A stretch of DNA of 64,000 nt from Tenodera sinensis (Eukaryota; Arthropoda; Insecta; Mantodea; Mantidae), in contig CM060969.1 of the NCBI GenBank assembly GCA_030765045.1, forward strand, positions 53,822,716-53,886,715, written 5' to 3'. The translations under genes were made by a program, and so were the position numbers. Positions 34,240 through 47,180 of this stretch are shown one piece after another; the first letter of the stretch is position 1; every line of letters starts with the position of its first letter. The notes beneath the pieces were generated by a model. The model saw only the letters and a program-made list of their open reading frames with translations, did no database searches and was not told the DNA's origin.

Positions 34240-35290
34240 AAATATGATCTGTTGCACTCACATGACTTTCTCTACTCTTGTACTAACCGTTCTCACAAAC
34301 TCTTATTCCTATATCTTCTTCGTGCTAGTTGAGACAAACATTTGCAGAAATTATCTTATTGTTTATCTTCTTGTAGCCACAAGGAGAATATGGGAATACA
34401 GTAGGCTTTGAGAGATAGTCAAATATTTTAATTCTCTTCTCTTTGCATGGTTAACATATAAACAAATCTGATGTGCTGCACTCACATGCCTCTTTATACT
34501 CGTATACTAACTATTCTTACAAACTCTTATTCCTATATCTTCTTCGTGTTAGTTGAGATAAACATTTACAGAAATATCCTCGTAGATGCAAGAGGAATAT
34601 GGGTTTACAGCAGGCTTTGAGTGGTAGTCGAATCTTTCTCTTTGCATAACATAAAAACATAACGATGTTCCGTTTGACAAAAGTATTTCTCCAAAACTCA
34701 CCAAATAACAGAACATATCTCCGAAATGATTCACTCTACAAAAAATTTTATTAGGACATAAATTGTGAGTTTTAGCAAGATCTAGATCTTTTGTGTAGTA
34801 AGACTTGGTCTATCTCTCAAGGTTTACCAGTTGTGCAAAAGTCCTCCAGAGTATATAGTTTATGGGCTATAACCAGAAAATTCAAGATATACATTCCATT
34901 TGTCATAAAAATATCTGAAACATATGGAATTTTAATCAAAATTGTTAGAGCCATTTTCATGAAAATCGAAATTTTCGAAAAAAAAATTTCATGTAAGGGG
35001 TAGTTTAGGGTGGAGGAGTTATCTTTAAAATCTTCATGTTGCATCCTTGAAATACATTAAATTTAAATACATACTTTGGTTTTCAACCGACTTTTCGTTT
35101 TTGATTTATGCTGTCCAGACACACAAACACGTATCCTTTTCTAAAAATGCTTCCTTCCTTTTTTTTTTTTTAATTCAGGGGGGCCTCCAAACATATATTT
35201 GTTGTGAAATTTCGGTATTGAATTTTTTGGGTGGAATACAATATTTCCTCTACCATACTATACGTAGAAGAGAAAGTAAAAATGGAAACA
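34240..35290 (+). repeat. BR repeat, near full length with duplicated 5' end
   Basis: The best full-length guide to BR. The 5' terminal block occurs twice, at 34240-34460 and 34463-34660. The middle and 3' parts run to 'agagaaagtaaaaatgg' at about 35285. The CA tract is very short here (35118-35132). Confidence 0.9.
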
Positions 35291-35599
35291 AAATCAAACT
35301 GTTTTGGGAGAGTTATATGCTCAGAAATACAAACTTAAAAACAGCAACAGATGTATTGTTGCTGCTACGTTTTAGGTATATAACACACCAATGCCACTGA
35401 TATTGCTGCCATTATTGCTACAAATATACGCAAACTTAAGTTTGCCTCCCTCATCAGAAAGTCTGATTCGAACACTTTAACGACTGTTTCTTCGTGATCA
35501 ACCTGGTTTCATCCGTCCAATGATAAGAAAGTCTGAAATTTACAGTTACTGCTGTATGTATTTTCAAGAAAATGCACATTGAAGACCAAAGTTATCATG

Positions 35600-35805
35600 T
35601 TGGTCTGGTTGGCTCAATTGGTTAGACGATCCCAAGGTTCCGGGATCAAATCTTGTCCAGATCGATAGTTTTAAGTGTGCTTAAAAACGACAGCTCCATG
35701 TTAGTCGATTTACTGGCATGTAAAAGAACTCCTGCGGGACGAAATCCCGGCACACCGGCGACGCTGATATGATCCTGGCAATTAACAGAGTCGTGAAACA
35801 CCAAA
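35600..35805 (+). mobile_element. SINE family D (plus copy)
   Basis: Head 'tggttggctcaattggttagac', B-box-like GGGATCAAATC, then 'gttttaagtgtgcttaaaaacgacagctccatgttag' and 'gcacaccggcgacgctgatatgatcctggcaattaac'. Confidence 0.85.
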
Positions 35806-36339
35806 CTATTTTTATTGGAAATTTATCACCATCAAGTTCCTGAACTTTTCCAAGTTTGAAAGGATTTTGAGGATCCTCGTGAGCAGTGCAATTATTAACC
35901 TGACTACCTCTCGCCGCAGTTCGAGTGCTTGTTGAGGGAGGGACAGCTCTTACATCTCTCCAGACATGGTTTCCTACATCCTCAGTGTCAGTCTCTCTTC
36001 CCATCGATCAGTCCCAAGAAATATCCTCGGATGTCATGCGTCTGTTTGGTAAGCGCTGTGTGATAATTAGGGTTCGGAGTTTTAGGTGCTAAAAGCTTGG
36101 GAAATAGGTACTGATGTCTAATATCAAAAATATGTGCGAAAACAAGTAAAATATTTTATAAAGACCTGAATAGCTGAGTTAATATAACTTACATGGTATT
36201 CACCAAGCATTCCTCGTGGAAGTACTGAGGTACAGTGTAGAACTACATGCTTCCGTAATTTCTCAATCCCGAACGACTGACGATTATCACGAAGAATTGA
36301 CATTTAATTTCGAACTTTCACAACCTAATTGTTGTGACC
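35806..36339. other. unassigned
   Basis: Nothing recognised. Confidence 0.4.
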
Positions 36340-36432
36340 CTAGGACTTACAAGCCAGTGCCTAGGGTCAAATGCCTGTCAGGGAGCACAGGACCGGGCAG
36401 AGTGAAGACCTGGAAGCGAGGGACAGCTCAGC
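36340..36432 (-). mobile_element. SINE family F body fragment
   Basis: 'ctaggacttacaagccagtgcctagggtca', 'agtgaagacctggaagcg' recur at 47600-47690, where a tRNA-like head is attached on the minus strand. Only the 3' body remains here. Confidence 0.6.
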
Positions 36433-36454
36433 TGAGTGTTTTTTGACGAAGTCT

Positions 36455-36660
36455 ACAGTGTTTGTATCATAATATTTGGTCTATCTCCTACGGCCTGACA
36501 GTTATGCAGAAGTGATCAAAAGTAAACAGGGCTACATGGACTATAGCTTGAAAGTTCGAAATATACATTTCATTTGCCATAAAAATATATTGAACATATG
36601 GCGTTTTAATAACACACACACCTTTTTCTAAAAATGCTTTTTAGAAAGTAGTTAACAGTA
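36455..36660 (+). repeat. BR internal-deletion derivative
   Basis: BR runs from 'tctacagtgtttgtatcataatatttggtctatctcctacgg' to 'catatggcgttttaat', then jumps straight to 'aacacacacacctttttctaaaaatgctttt'. About 200 bp before the CA tract are missing. Confidence 0.7.
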
Positions 36661-37283
36661 ATAGCTTAAAAATCTATCCCTGAAATCTGTCCCCTAAGCC
36701 CTGCATAGGTCTGAATACGCCACTACCTTGCAGAGGTATACCAAGATGTTATACAGCTAAAGGAGACACCTCTGGAACTGCAATCTATATCAGGAGTCTC
36801 CAAACTTTCCAGCCTTAGGGCCATATTGATTACTCGAGAAAGTTCCGAGGGCCAGAACTGTTACAATTTTATCTGTCATTATCTGTAATTTCAGACTAGT
36901 TAAATTGTGTATTATTGTTACAACCGTGACATTTGACGACATCTAGTTGTCAAAAGCGGAAATAGGTAGTGGTAGAACGCTCTTTCGCTAACAGATGGTG
37001 CTAGTAGTACTTTCGAGAACGTTCTGGTGTATTCCACTCACTTCGAGATGGCTAGCAGTCGACAGCGAGATCCCCCAGTCCGCCCCAGTCAGTCTGCCTC
37101 AGTCTGCCTTGGAAAGGTGTTGGGAAGGCAGAAACTATTGTGAAATAAAGTACACCTAGTGTGTAACCCCGTTTAAAAGACATTTTCGAACAGACCAACG
37201 CCCATACTTAACAGTATTTTGATTTGACTTGTTTTTGTGTGTGATTTATTAGAATGAAAATGAAGAGAGAAGTAGATAGGTAG

Positions 37284-39735
37284 GTTTTTTTTTTATTTTT
37301 ATTTTTTTTTTTTTTTTTATACACTTGCAAAATTACAATTTGTTCAATAGTTGAACAATAAGTAACAATGATAACATATTACTTTTACAAACTATGGCCC
37401 ATTGGCCATAAATTTGCTTATAATTTGGGTGCAAATCTGTACTGCAATTCCAAGACTTGGTTTCTCTGTAGTCGGCTTGTGCTGCTGCTGTTGTCAAGTA
37501 GATTTATTGCCAGTGTATTGGGATGACTCTAGAGACGCTTTTGGTAGGACAGGCTGTATGCTGCGATTTCCTGTTTGATTGTTGGGAGTTTAAAATCATT
37601 GTAGATGTACTTATTACCGATGTACCAGGGGATCTTACCAATGGTTCGCAGAGTTTTGGATTGAAAATGTTCTAGTATTTCAATGTTTGAGTTGCTTGCT
37701 GCACACCATAGTTGAATTCCATATGTCCAAATTGGTTTCAGTATAGTTTTGTAGATGATTAGTTTGCTTGTCACTGAGAGTTGTGATTTAGGTCCAAGAA
37801 GCCAGTGCATTATGGAATATTTTAAGTTTAGCTGTTTGCGTTTCGTGCATATGTGCTTTTTCCAGGTGAGTCGTCTGTCAATGTACGTCCCTAGATATTT
37901 CACGTCTTGTGCTTCTGGAATAATCTGATTGTTAAGAGTAACAGGTGGACATGACTGTTTACGCAGTGTAAATGTTACGCGGTGACTTTTAGATTCATTA
38001 ACTTTAACTCTCCACTTCTTAAGCCAGATTTCGATGTCAGAAAGATGGTCTTGTACAATTTGGGAAGCAGTAGTAGGATCTTCATGAGCTGACAGAATGG
38101 CTGTATCATCTGCAAAAGTTGCTATAGTTGTGTTTTCTTTTGTTGGTAGGTCAGCAGTATACAATATGTATAGAATTGGTCCTAGTACACTTCCTTGTGG
38201 TATGCCTGACTTAATAGGATGAAGTTCTGTAAGGCTATCTTGGAATTTTACTTGAAAATATCTATTTTCTATATAAGATTTTAATAACACATAAAAATGA
38301 TGTGGCAAAGATTTCTTCAGCTTAAACTTTAGTCCAGTATGCCAAACTTTATCATATGCCTGACTAACATCAAGAAATACTCCTGAGCAGTACTGTCGTC
38401 GTTCAAATGCGTGGTTAATAACTTCAGTTATTCGATATATTTGTTTAATTGTGGAGTGTTGGGGTTGGAATCCAAACTGGAAGCTGGGAATCAGTGAAGA
38501 CAAGTGAGGTTTCAGTTTAATGAGAAGTAACTTCTCAAATAATTTAGAAAGCACTGGGAGCAAACTAATTGGTTGGTAAGATTTTACTTCATGTGGAGGT
38601 TTTCCTGGCTATGATCTGTGTTATTTTCCAAGCTTCAGGGAAGTAACCAGTCCTTAATATAGCATTAAACATACAATTTATGAATATGACTGCTTTAAAT
38701 GGTAGCTCATGAAGCATTCGTCCAGTGATGACATATCCTGGGGTCTCTTTTGCATTTAACTGGCTTATAACTGTTCTTGTCTCTCTATATAATATAGGCG
38801 GAATTGGAAGTTCTATTTGAAATGCAGTATATATATGTTCCTTAATCTCATCTTCGTCTTTTTTCTGGATGCACGTAGGAAAGGGTTGAAATACTGAAGA
38901 AAGATGTTCGGCAAATGGGTCCGCCTTTTCTTGACTACTTCTTGCCCAAGTGCCATTATTTTTTTGAAGTGGGGGTATCGACCCCGTTGGTTGTTTCAAC
39001 TTTTTTGTGGCCTTCCAGAGCGAATAATCTGTAGCTTCTGTAGGAGTTAAATTTCTCAAGTATTCCTGGATATTCTGATTTTTAAAATCCTGTATCAGTC
39101 GTTTCAGCTCTTGTGAAGATCTGCTAAATAAATTTTTATCGCTGGGATACCTTTTATTTTGCCAGTTTCTTCTTAGTTGTCCACGTTCTTTTATTTTTTC
39201 GCGAATAATCTGTGGATATTTATTAACAGTTAAGGAATTATTATGGTTCAATTCTGGAGTAGCCTTCAACACAGCAGAATGAATTAGCGTGGTAAAGTTG
39301 GCTACGTGTTCTTCTATTTCTTCAGATGTTTTAAGGCTAACGTTTAGGGTTATGTTATCCTCTATGATTTGTTTAAAGTGATCCCAGTCAGTGTATCTGT
39401 TACTCAGAGTGAATGGTCGTTGTTTCAAAGCTACAGTGGTGCTCAACATCATTACTATAAGAGAATGGTCGGAAGACAGGTCGAAGCATGACTATTGCCA
39501 CATAATCTGGTGAAATTCCCTTTGTTATAAAGAAGTCTAAAGGATCCGGTATTTTGTTTCTATCCGACGACCAGTATGTTGGTTCTCCAGTTGATAAGGT
39601 CTGTAAACTATTGTTTGCTATTGCAAAATAGAGCTGTTGGCCTCTGGTGGAGGTTAAACGAGATCCCCAAAAATGTATTCTTTGCATTCCAGTCACCGCC
39701 TGCTATGAATTTATTGCCTAGAGTCTCAAAAACGC
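37284..39735 (-). mobile_element. jockey-clade LINE, 5'-truncated, nested in hAT
   Basis: Flanked by the 10-bp direct repeat AGATAGGTAG at 37274-37283 and 39736-39745. The poly-A tail appears as T-rich sequence at about 37286-37319. The minus-strand element holds the end of the endonuclease domain and the whole RT, and is truncated within the endonuclease at 39735. It sits exactly in the transposase reading frame of the hAT element, so it is younger than that element. Confidence 0.9.
37529..39735 (-). pseudogene. jockey-like ORF2: endonuclease end plus reverse transcriptase
   Basis: Reverse transcriptase that copies the LINE RNA at the nicked target. From the truncation, the endonuclease part reads 'GNKFIAGGDWNAKN', 'WGSRLTSTRGQQL' and 'ILDFF/PLDFFITKGISPDY' (39696-39500). 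A frameshift near 39450 precedes the linker region (39452-38589). A small deletion near 38590-38610 shifts frame again. The RT core (38563-37529) keeps motif A LDVSQAYDKVW, motif B SGIPQGSVLGP and the catalytic FADD (38105-38116), then 'VKYLGTYIDRRLTWKKHI'. No RNase H follows, as in jockey. RT core catalytic residues are intact, so the insertion is not very old. Confidence 0.9.
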
Positions 39736-41876
39736 AGATAGGTAGTGAATGTAGAACATTCAAAGATCAATGGAACTATCAGTATTTCGTGATTGAGTCC
39801 TGTAATAAGGTGCTGTGTTTGATTCGCAATGAAACCATAGCCGTTTTAAAAGAAAGAATATAACATTAAACTTCATTATGAAACGAAACATTTGCAAAAT
39901 TACTCAAAATATACATGAAGTTTGCGGACAGAAAAATTTGAAACTTTGAAGCGCAGATTGAAATCGCAGCAATCCTTCTTCTTAACGAAAGTCAACAGTG
40001 AACAAGAGGCTGCAATTCGTGCTAACTTTCGTGTGACTCTTGAAATCGCAAGACGTGGAAAACCATTCGCCGATGGAGAAATGATTAAAGAATGCGTAAT
40101 TGCAGCAGCCGAAAAAATGTGTCACGAACAGGTAAATTTATTTAAAACTGTCAGTTTGTCAGCAAACACCATGACTCGGAGGGCACAAGACATCGCAGAA
40201 AATATATTATCGTTTCAACTGTGTGACAAAAATGGACATCTTGAGTAATTTTCTCGAGCCTTGGATGAGTCAACGGATGTGACCGATACTACTTAGGTGT
40301 TGATTTTTATTCGAGGAGCAGATAAAAGTTATGCAGTGTATGAAGTACTCACGGCGCGACTGCTGGGGAAGATAATTTCAAGGGGGTTGAAAATGCCATT
40401 AATACTAAAAACCTTCGATAGAAAAAGTTGAAATCTATGACAACTAAAGGCAGCAAAAACATGTGTGGTAAAAATAAAGGAGTGATTGCACTTATGTCAA
40501 AGGCTGTAGAAAATGACGATGGTTCATAACCATTAGTCTTACATTGTATCATTCATCAGTCCTTGTGCGGAAAATGTTTGAATATATCTGAAGTTATAAA
40601 ACCAGTCATATCAGTTGTTAATTTCATGAGATCCACTGGGCTGAATCACTGACAATTCCGCGAGTTTATTCAAGAGATTGGAGAAAATGACTTACCACAT
40701 CATACTGCCATACGCTGGCTTAGTTGCGGAAAAATCCTTCAGCGCTTTTTTGAACTACGAACAGAGATGAAATTTTTTGAATGAAAAGCATTGCCCTCTT
40801 ACTGAATTACAAAATAGCGAATGGCTGTGGAAGTTAGCATTCTGTGTTGATTTGGCAAAACATATGAAAGAATTGAATTTAAGATTGCAAGGAGAAAACC
40901 ATCTTCTCCCTGATTTATACACTAATATCAAATCATTTCGGCAGAAAATAATACTGTTTCAATCACAGTTGCGGAAAAAAATGTTTCAAACATTTTAAAA
41001 CGTGTGAAATATTCAGCCACACTACTGAGACTGAGCTTCCTGTCCATTTTGCAATTGAAGATAAATTTTGATACCCGTTTCTCAGGCTTTGATGACATTG
41101 TGAATGCAATTAAGATTTTTCAAAATCCTTTTGATACTGACATTGAAACCCTAGCCCTGGAACTTCAAATGGAAATTATTGATTTACAGTGCAGTGATAT
41201 AATTAAAAGCAAATACCAAAACTCATCTTTGTTGGAATTTTATGTCTTCCACTGCTACAATTTAACAACTTGCATAAATTTGCTCGTGGGCTGTTTTCTA
41301 TTTTGGTTACGACTTACTTGTGTGAGAAAACATTCTCCAAAAGGAAGTACACAAAGAATGTTTACAGATCTAAGTTAACCGATGATCATCTTAAATCTCT
41401 CTTTATAATTGGTACAAGTAAAATTGGTTCACAACTGCAAAATATTGTAAGTGGTAAATCGCAGTTACATAAATCTCATTAGCATTTTTCAGAAAGGGAC
41501 ACCCCGCAGTTTCATTCGCGTTAATTTAGCTTTTCCGTCCCTGAGGGATTTTTAGGATAAAAATAATGTGTGATATTAAGGATATATATGTACATTCCAA
41601 ACTTCGGTTTACATACATATACGATACTCTTTACCCCAACGTAACTACCGAGGGTGAAACAGCGGAATGTTCACTAATGTTAACGAGATTCATTTTAATT
41701 ATCTGTTAGTCATAATATTTAAAATTAATTGACTGATTATTATACCTGTCACAAAGCTTTACCTAGCAAGTAAATAAAACAGACTAAATAAAACAAACCA
41801 ATACTAAGGTTTTTTTCAATCTAACTTGTCACAGCAACAGAATTATTGTAACCAAATATTATAAATAAATATTATT

Positions 41877-42009
<133 letters not shown>

Positions 42010-42099
42010 GTGCGTTAATATTTACGTTGATTTGTAATAATATGCAACTGACTCAAATAATATTGTGAGAATTTATTTTGTAATTAATTGATACATTAA

Positions 42100-42330
42100 A
42101 ATTAAATCAACCTTCAGGTTGATTACAGAACATGATTGTCTGGCAAAACATTTAAACAGAATTGGGATATATTCTTCACCACTCTATCCTCTATGTGATC
42201 TGCAAGAGGAAATGGATCGAGACCACCTTCAAATATGCCCGGCCACATCTAATGCCCCAACCATCAGTGAAAAATATTGGAGAGCAAGAGGATTAATGAC
42301 TTCATTGTCAGAAATACAGCATTAGCTAAC
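42100..42330 (+). pseudogene. LINE ORF2 C-terminal tail fragment
   Basis: 'ITEHDCLAKHLNRIGIYSSP' and 'CDLQEEMDRDHLQICPA' with 'EKYWRARGLM' match the tail after RNase H of insect LINEs, including its C-x(n)-H-L-x-x-C cluster. One expected Cys is replaced or shifted ('YPLCDL'). It is not linked to RT sequence here. It lies within the hAT borders, so it was inserted or captured after the hAT element formed. Confidence 0.65.
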
Positions 42331-42484
42331 AACAACAAATTAAATAAATACGTAAATTTGTGATTCATCACAAAGTTAACTTAAAAAAACAATAACAAAC
42401 CATAAGCAGTCGCGGGCTGGATTGAAGACACTGGCGGGCCGGATTCGGCCCGCGGGCCGTTGTTTGGAGTCCCCGGATCTATTT

Positions 42485-43175
42485 CAATCTTTTATGGCTA
42501 TAACCCCCAGGAGGGAAGGAATCATAGGAGACTACAGACAGGCCACAATACTAGGGGAAATCCCTAAGAGCTTCAGACTCGAAGACCCATGGAGCTGCCT
42601 AGAGAGGGCGATGAACGACCGCTCCACCAAACAGCGTCTACTACTGTCCTCGAGGTGTAGAGGAAAATCGGGTAATATGGAATACCCAAGTTATTGCTTA
42701 TTTGGTACTGATATCCAAAGGTGTCTGCTAGAAAAAAATAAGAGGTAACCTTCAGAGCTCTGCAAGCAATCTCGCCCAATTTGTGCCACATGACTAATGT
42801 AAATGATTATGTCATTTCTATTATCTGAAATGCTTTTCAGGTATATTTTAAAATATTTATGAAATATATTTGAGTACATATTATAGATGTAAAGTACTAT
42901 CATGATTATAACAAAGGCTAAAACGTTAATGTCGCACAGATCTTTCGTTTTTATTCTACTTTATTTGCGTGTGGTGATACTGTTCCAATATGGCGCGGCG
43001 GATAGTGTGGACTACTGTTTAGCCCATAGTGTCCTACATTTGTACCGAGTATTACATAATACCTGCAATGTTTCTGAGGGATAAAATTTAAAACTTTAGA
43101 ACTTTTTATAATGCATTTAAGCTTTTCTCTCAATAAATACCAAACGTCCCGGTAATGTGGAGACGAAAAGAAACC
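42485..43175. other. unassigned
   Basis: 42490-42660 is GC-richer and has an open plus frame ending at 42748, but there is no recognisable motif. Confidence 0.35.
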
Positions 43176-43176
43176 T

Positions 43177-43452
43177 GTGGGATATGGATCAGATGTCAGC
43201 AGCTATCAAGACAGAAAGGGAAAAGAGGATGGGGTTCTATTTGGATTTGTCATATATCTGAATGGGTTTAGATACAAACCTACACGAAATGGTTCGAACA
43301 CTTCATACGTGTTATCAAACCCACAACAGAATCTGCAGTTCTATTACTTGATGGATGGTCATACTAGTCATAAGGGACATGGTCAGGGAGAATTTTGTGG
43401 TTTGAACCTGTTTCCAGCCCCACAGTACATGCAAACTGCAGCCCCTCGATAA
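43177..43452 (+). pseudogene. possible FLYWCH-like zinc-finger fragment
   Basis: A 91-residue frame; 'VIYLNGFRYKPTRNGSNTSY' has the spacing of the first half of a FLYWCH finger (L-x-x-x-G-F-x-Y-x(3)-R-x(4)-T-x-Y). The expected W-R-C after it is lost (VLS), and a later 'DGHTSHKGHGQGE' could supply the His pair. Such domains are common in repeat-borne insect genes. Start codon uncertain; probably a relic. Confidence 0.35.
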
Positions 43453-43809
43453 GACTTTCATGGGACCATTGAAGTCTTACTATAGCGATTTCTACAAATA
43501 AATTTTTCAATGCGAAATAAAGCCACTACTATTATGTGAGAAAATGTTTTAGCAACAAATAAGTAAGCTCTCGCTCCGAAAAGTTATTAATTGGGAAATT
43601 TATGTAGCATTTCATATTACCACTACTATTCCATTTTACAGGCAATAAACAATAGGACATTTCTTATCGAAAATTAATAAGAAATGCTAATTTTTTGTTC
43701 AAAGTAAATTATAAGAAGTTTCCAAAAGTGTTCAGTTTATTCATTAAGAAAATATGTAGTTAGTCAAATTCTAATACTATTACTTCAAATATGGCAGAAA
43801 TAAAAACTG
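43453..43809. other. unassigned AT-rich DNA
   Basis: Nothing recognised. Confidence 0.5.
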
Positions 43810-44060
43810 GTTTTCTATAATACCCGAACTTCCTCTACCCGTTCCTTTGAGCAAGCATCCGTGCCACCTGTCCGGCACCGCTATGCTTCACGAAACCTAG
43901 AAGCACACCTGAAGCATGAGAAGCATATGAATGAAACGAAATGATGGAAAGAAAATCGTGGTACTTGAAAAACTACCTATCGGTCAGGGAAAATCACAAA
44001 AACCCTAAGTTGTAGAGGGTGGTCTACAAGAATTGAACATGTTACCTTTTGAATTAGAGC
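43810..44060 (+). repeat. unclassified interspersed repeat G, copy 2
   Basis: Same ordered blocks as 4470-4780 (see that entry). GC-richer start 'gtgccacctgtccggcaccgc'. Confidence 0.4.
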
Positions 44061-44655
44061 TTAACAAGTTTCTGTGGAGCAATCTCGCTCGAAGGAGTAT
44101 CTTGCAAGTTTTTCTCTGCATCCATTTTGTGAAAGCTACATATGACATAGATATTATTGATACCTTATAAATTATTCTTTCACATAACTCGATATAAATG
44201 ATTTAATCTTCCAAGCACACATGGCATATGTAATGTAAACTTAAATCGCTCCTGTAATGTCGTAATATGGAAAGAATAAGGACTCAGATGTTTGAAGCTT
44301 CTACTTTTAGATAATCGATACAAACATTCCCTTGGGATGGTCGGGAAGAATGGGAACTTGGATGTCAGGATTCCAAAAAGAGAGACCTGTCTAGCTGTGA
44401 GAAAATAGGAAACGAATTACCGTTGTGTATCGGCATTTCCCTCTCTTTTCAATAAGAAAGCGCTTAAAGGTGCATTACTCTTACCTTTAAACTTGAATCT
44501 GGTAGTGTGCACTGTGTGTCTTAATTATAGAAATTTGAAAGTGTAATTTAAAGCTAAACCAAGTCGAAATTCGAATAAATAATGAATTTATTTTAGAACG
44601 ATACGAGACATTTCTTCTTCAAAGATTTTCCTCCTTTTGTAGGACTTACACTCCT
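44061..44655. other. unassigned
   Basis: Nothing recognised. Confidence 0.5.
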
Positions 44656-44661
44656 ACCAAG

Positions 44662-45270
44662 CGGGATGGGTCAGGCGGTAACGTCCGTGGCCCGCATTGG
44701 GGAGGTCAAGGGTTCGATGCCCGCGGTCGAACTTTCTGTCCTTGGGTTTTTTTCGAGGGTTTTCTCCGGTCACTCAGGAGAATGCTGGGAAGGATATTTA
44801 TCTTACATCCACCGAATCCATCTCATTTTATTTAATCCATTTCACTCTCTCTCTTCCTCTCCCCCTCTCTCTCCCTCTCTCTGCCCCTCTCTCTCTCTCT
44901 CTGCCTATTCTGTCTTTCCAGGTTGTAAGTGCTAGCAGGGCGACCCGTAGGATGCTCTGCTGTGGAGCATGTGCCATGGAAATACAGTGGTTGAGTGAGG
45001 GGAGACACTGTGGTCGGCTGGCCACCCGACAGGTGGACTGATTTAACACCCGGACCTGACTAGGTGGTGTGCTCTGCGGCGATCTGGAACTCAGTCGGGC
45101 TGAAGATCTGCCTGGGATCCACCGTAGTAGTTCTGTCTATGATGCCTTCTCACCATCTGTAGGATACTTTCATATCATCCTTCCTCCCGAGGTCTGTAGC
45201 ACAATAAGCCACCGCCTGACGCGCCGGAATACCCTCCGTGACAGACAAGACAAGACAAGACAAGACAAGG
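44662..45270 (+). mobile_element. long tRNA-headed SINE, family C (plus copy)
   Basis: Head 'GATGGGTCAGGCGGTAACGT' and B box GGTTCGATGCC (44711-44721). Body with 'tttcgagggttttctccggtcactcagg', a (CT)n tract (44846-44905) and 'tcatccttcctcccgagg'; 3' tail of (ACAAG)n at 45243-45270. About 610 bp, unusually long for a SINE. Confidence 0.75.
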
Positions 45271-46689
45271 ACTTACAATTCCAAGTACAAAGGAGGCAAT
45301 ACCTTGGGTCAGGAACAAGTTAAGTTTGGATCATAACATATCCAGGATGGTAATCAGTTCAATGCCTGGTATGGTGGTGAAGAATAAGGAAATGATATGT
45401 AGTGATGAAAGGGATGGTAGGAAAACTCGCGGATCAAATTATTATCCTACCTAAGCTTTTGTCTAGCTACCGAAGCAAACAGCGAAAAGATACTTCGATC
45501 ATGTTGGTGGCCTCAGGAGTTTAAACCAGGTAGGGCTGCCAGATTATTTTACCGAAACGTAGGAAGCAGTGGTAAAAATGGAAGGCATTTAACAAAAATG
45601 TAGTACACAATGTAGGATATTGTCGGTCTATGCAAACATAGTGTAAATTTATAACTTAAATGCTACTTATATTCCCATAGGCATCTACACTCATAGTTTC
45701 TAAAAATCCTGAAGCATATAGTGTTAAGTGTGATCATAAACAGTCAAGTACTTCTTTGAAGACGTAATCTTGCGCAAAACGTCTGGCGTATCCGAAATAT
45801 AACCAAGAAATTCCACACAACTGCAATTTTTAAAATTGTACTTCACTAAAACAATATCTCCAATTGAATCAATAGATAATTTCTTACTTTTATCTGTCCG
45901 CTGTGCTCTAATTAGCAAAAATACCTTTTCAGCACCAGCATTGTGTTGTTATTCCTCCAGAGAATACCCACCATTTACCTAGGAGTGCCCATACTGCGTT
46001 GCTAACTTCTTGTTCAATGCTACTATGCATGAGTATACTCCTTGACTGTATCATGTGTAGGCATGTTTGCATAGCGAGTTACAGTTGCGGCTAGTAACGA
46101 ATTTATTCATTTCTGTTGTCGCAGTTGCCGGTTCATTTTCTAACGACTGCTGCTTGTTTCTGAAAATTTAGGCCATTTCAAAAATTTCAAATATTTCCCC
46201 CGAAAATTTGACAAAGGGCTAAAATCACCATAGTGTATTTTTATATAACGTTGTCTACTTTATTCCTTTATCCGTTTACTGATTCAAAATTTTAATCATA
46301 TTGTAACAAAATCTCACTTCCGGTTACCTTTCCAGTCTTTATTTGCTTTACTTACACTGGCAAACTGTCTTCAAATAATAAGTATAACACAAATGCAATT
46401 TCCAAAATGACTCTTTATGCACAAATAACATCAAAAACGTAATGCACAACTAAACAATTTATCTATTTGCACACATAAGCTAACTCAAACCTGCTTGGCA
46501 ATGTAGCAACCATAGAATAACAACGGAACAATCTATGTCCAAGCTTCGAGAATTCCCCGTCACACGGCGCTTTTCATAGCCATCTCTATTTATGTTACAT
46601 AACGTGCTTTGCCCTTCTAGGCCGGCAGCCAACAGACGGCAGCCTTATTAAATGTCCTGGTTATTCCTACTTATTTTATTTTAGTGCTT
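45271..46689. other. unassigned
   Basis: No gene or repeat recognised. The 64-residue minus frame at 45918-45724 has no motif. Confidence 0.45.
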
Positions 46690-47180
46690 ATTACAACTTT
46701 TGTTTTATGGCCCATATCTTGTGTCACAGAATTCCATACTTTACGATATAGTTCAGACTTTGGCTTGTTTAATCTATCAAAAGGCTTCACATAGTCTATA
46801 AATGTGTATCTCTTATATTATAATAGTTATCTTCAGTGTCAATATACATCCACTGTTGTTCGTCCTAAGCTAAATTCCCTCTGGTCTTCAATTATAATTG
46901 TTTCCGCAATTGGTTTTTAAAGTTAAAACCTCCCAGAGTTTAAAACACAAACTCCTTCCTTTACTATGTTTACAAATGTCCGATCTCCTTTCTTAAAAAT
47001 TGACTATAAGACCTATGTTTACCAGAAATCCGAAATTGTAGACTTCTACAACAAATTTAGAAAACGTAAAATTCTTAATTTAAAAATGATTCCTCCGTTT
47101 TTAATAGCACACTATTAACTCCATCTATTTCAGCTGCCTTTCAATGTTTTGTTGTTTTTAACGCTTCCTCGAACAGTCTA
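46690..47180 (-). pseudogene. decayed LINE reverse transcriptase (motif A region)
   Basis: On the minus strand, 'AAEIDGVNSVLLKTEE' (about 47130), 'KKGDRTFVNIVKE' (about 46960-47000), 'IEDQREFSLGRTTVD' (about 46850-46900) and 'FIDYVKPFDRLNKP' (about 46765-46805) line up with the palm of a LINE RT: the template-grip stretch, then motif A, where the usual FIDxxKAFD is recognisable. Stops and frameshifts separate all the blocks. Probably the same kind of element as 60590-61012, which holds the motif C part. Confidence 0.6.

Larger units (their letters stand above)
37254..41482 (+). pseudogene. hAT transposase pseudogene, interrupted
   Basis: hAT-family transposase of the type domesticated in vertebrate GTF2IRD2/ZBED-like genes. 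The start ATG at 37254 gives MKMKREVDR, then the jockey insertion intervenes. Coding resumes at about 39748 with 'ECRTFKDQWNYQYFVIES'. A BED-finger-like region (CLIRNETIAVLKE, then HYETKH in a shifted frame) has one Cys changed to Arg. It continues in 39922-40248 ('RGKPFADGEMIKECV'), then 'LDESTDVTDTT' after a stop (about 40258), then 40777-41378. It ends with the hAT dimerisation domain 'TTYLCEKTFSKRKYTK' and 'SKLTDDHLKSLFIIG' (41310-41430). Many stops and frameshifts: inactive. Confidence 0.85.

Noticed and set aside
44828..45049. Arg/Glu-rich minus-strand protein
   Set aside because: Translation of the (CT)n tract in SINE family C.
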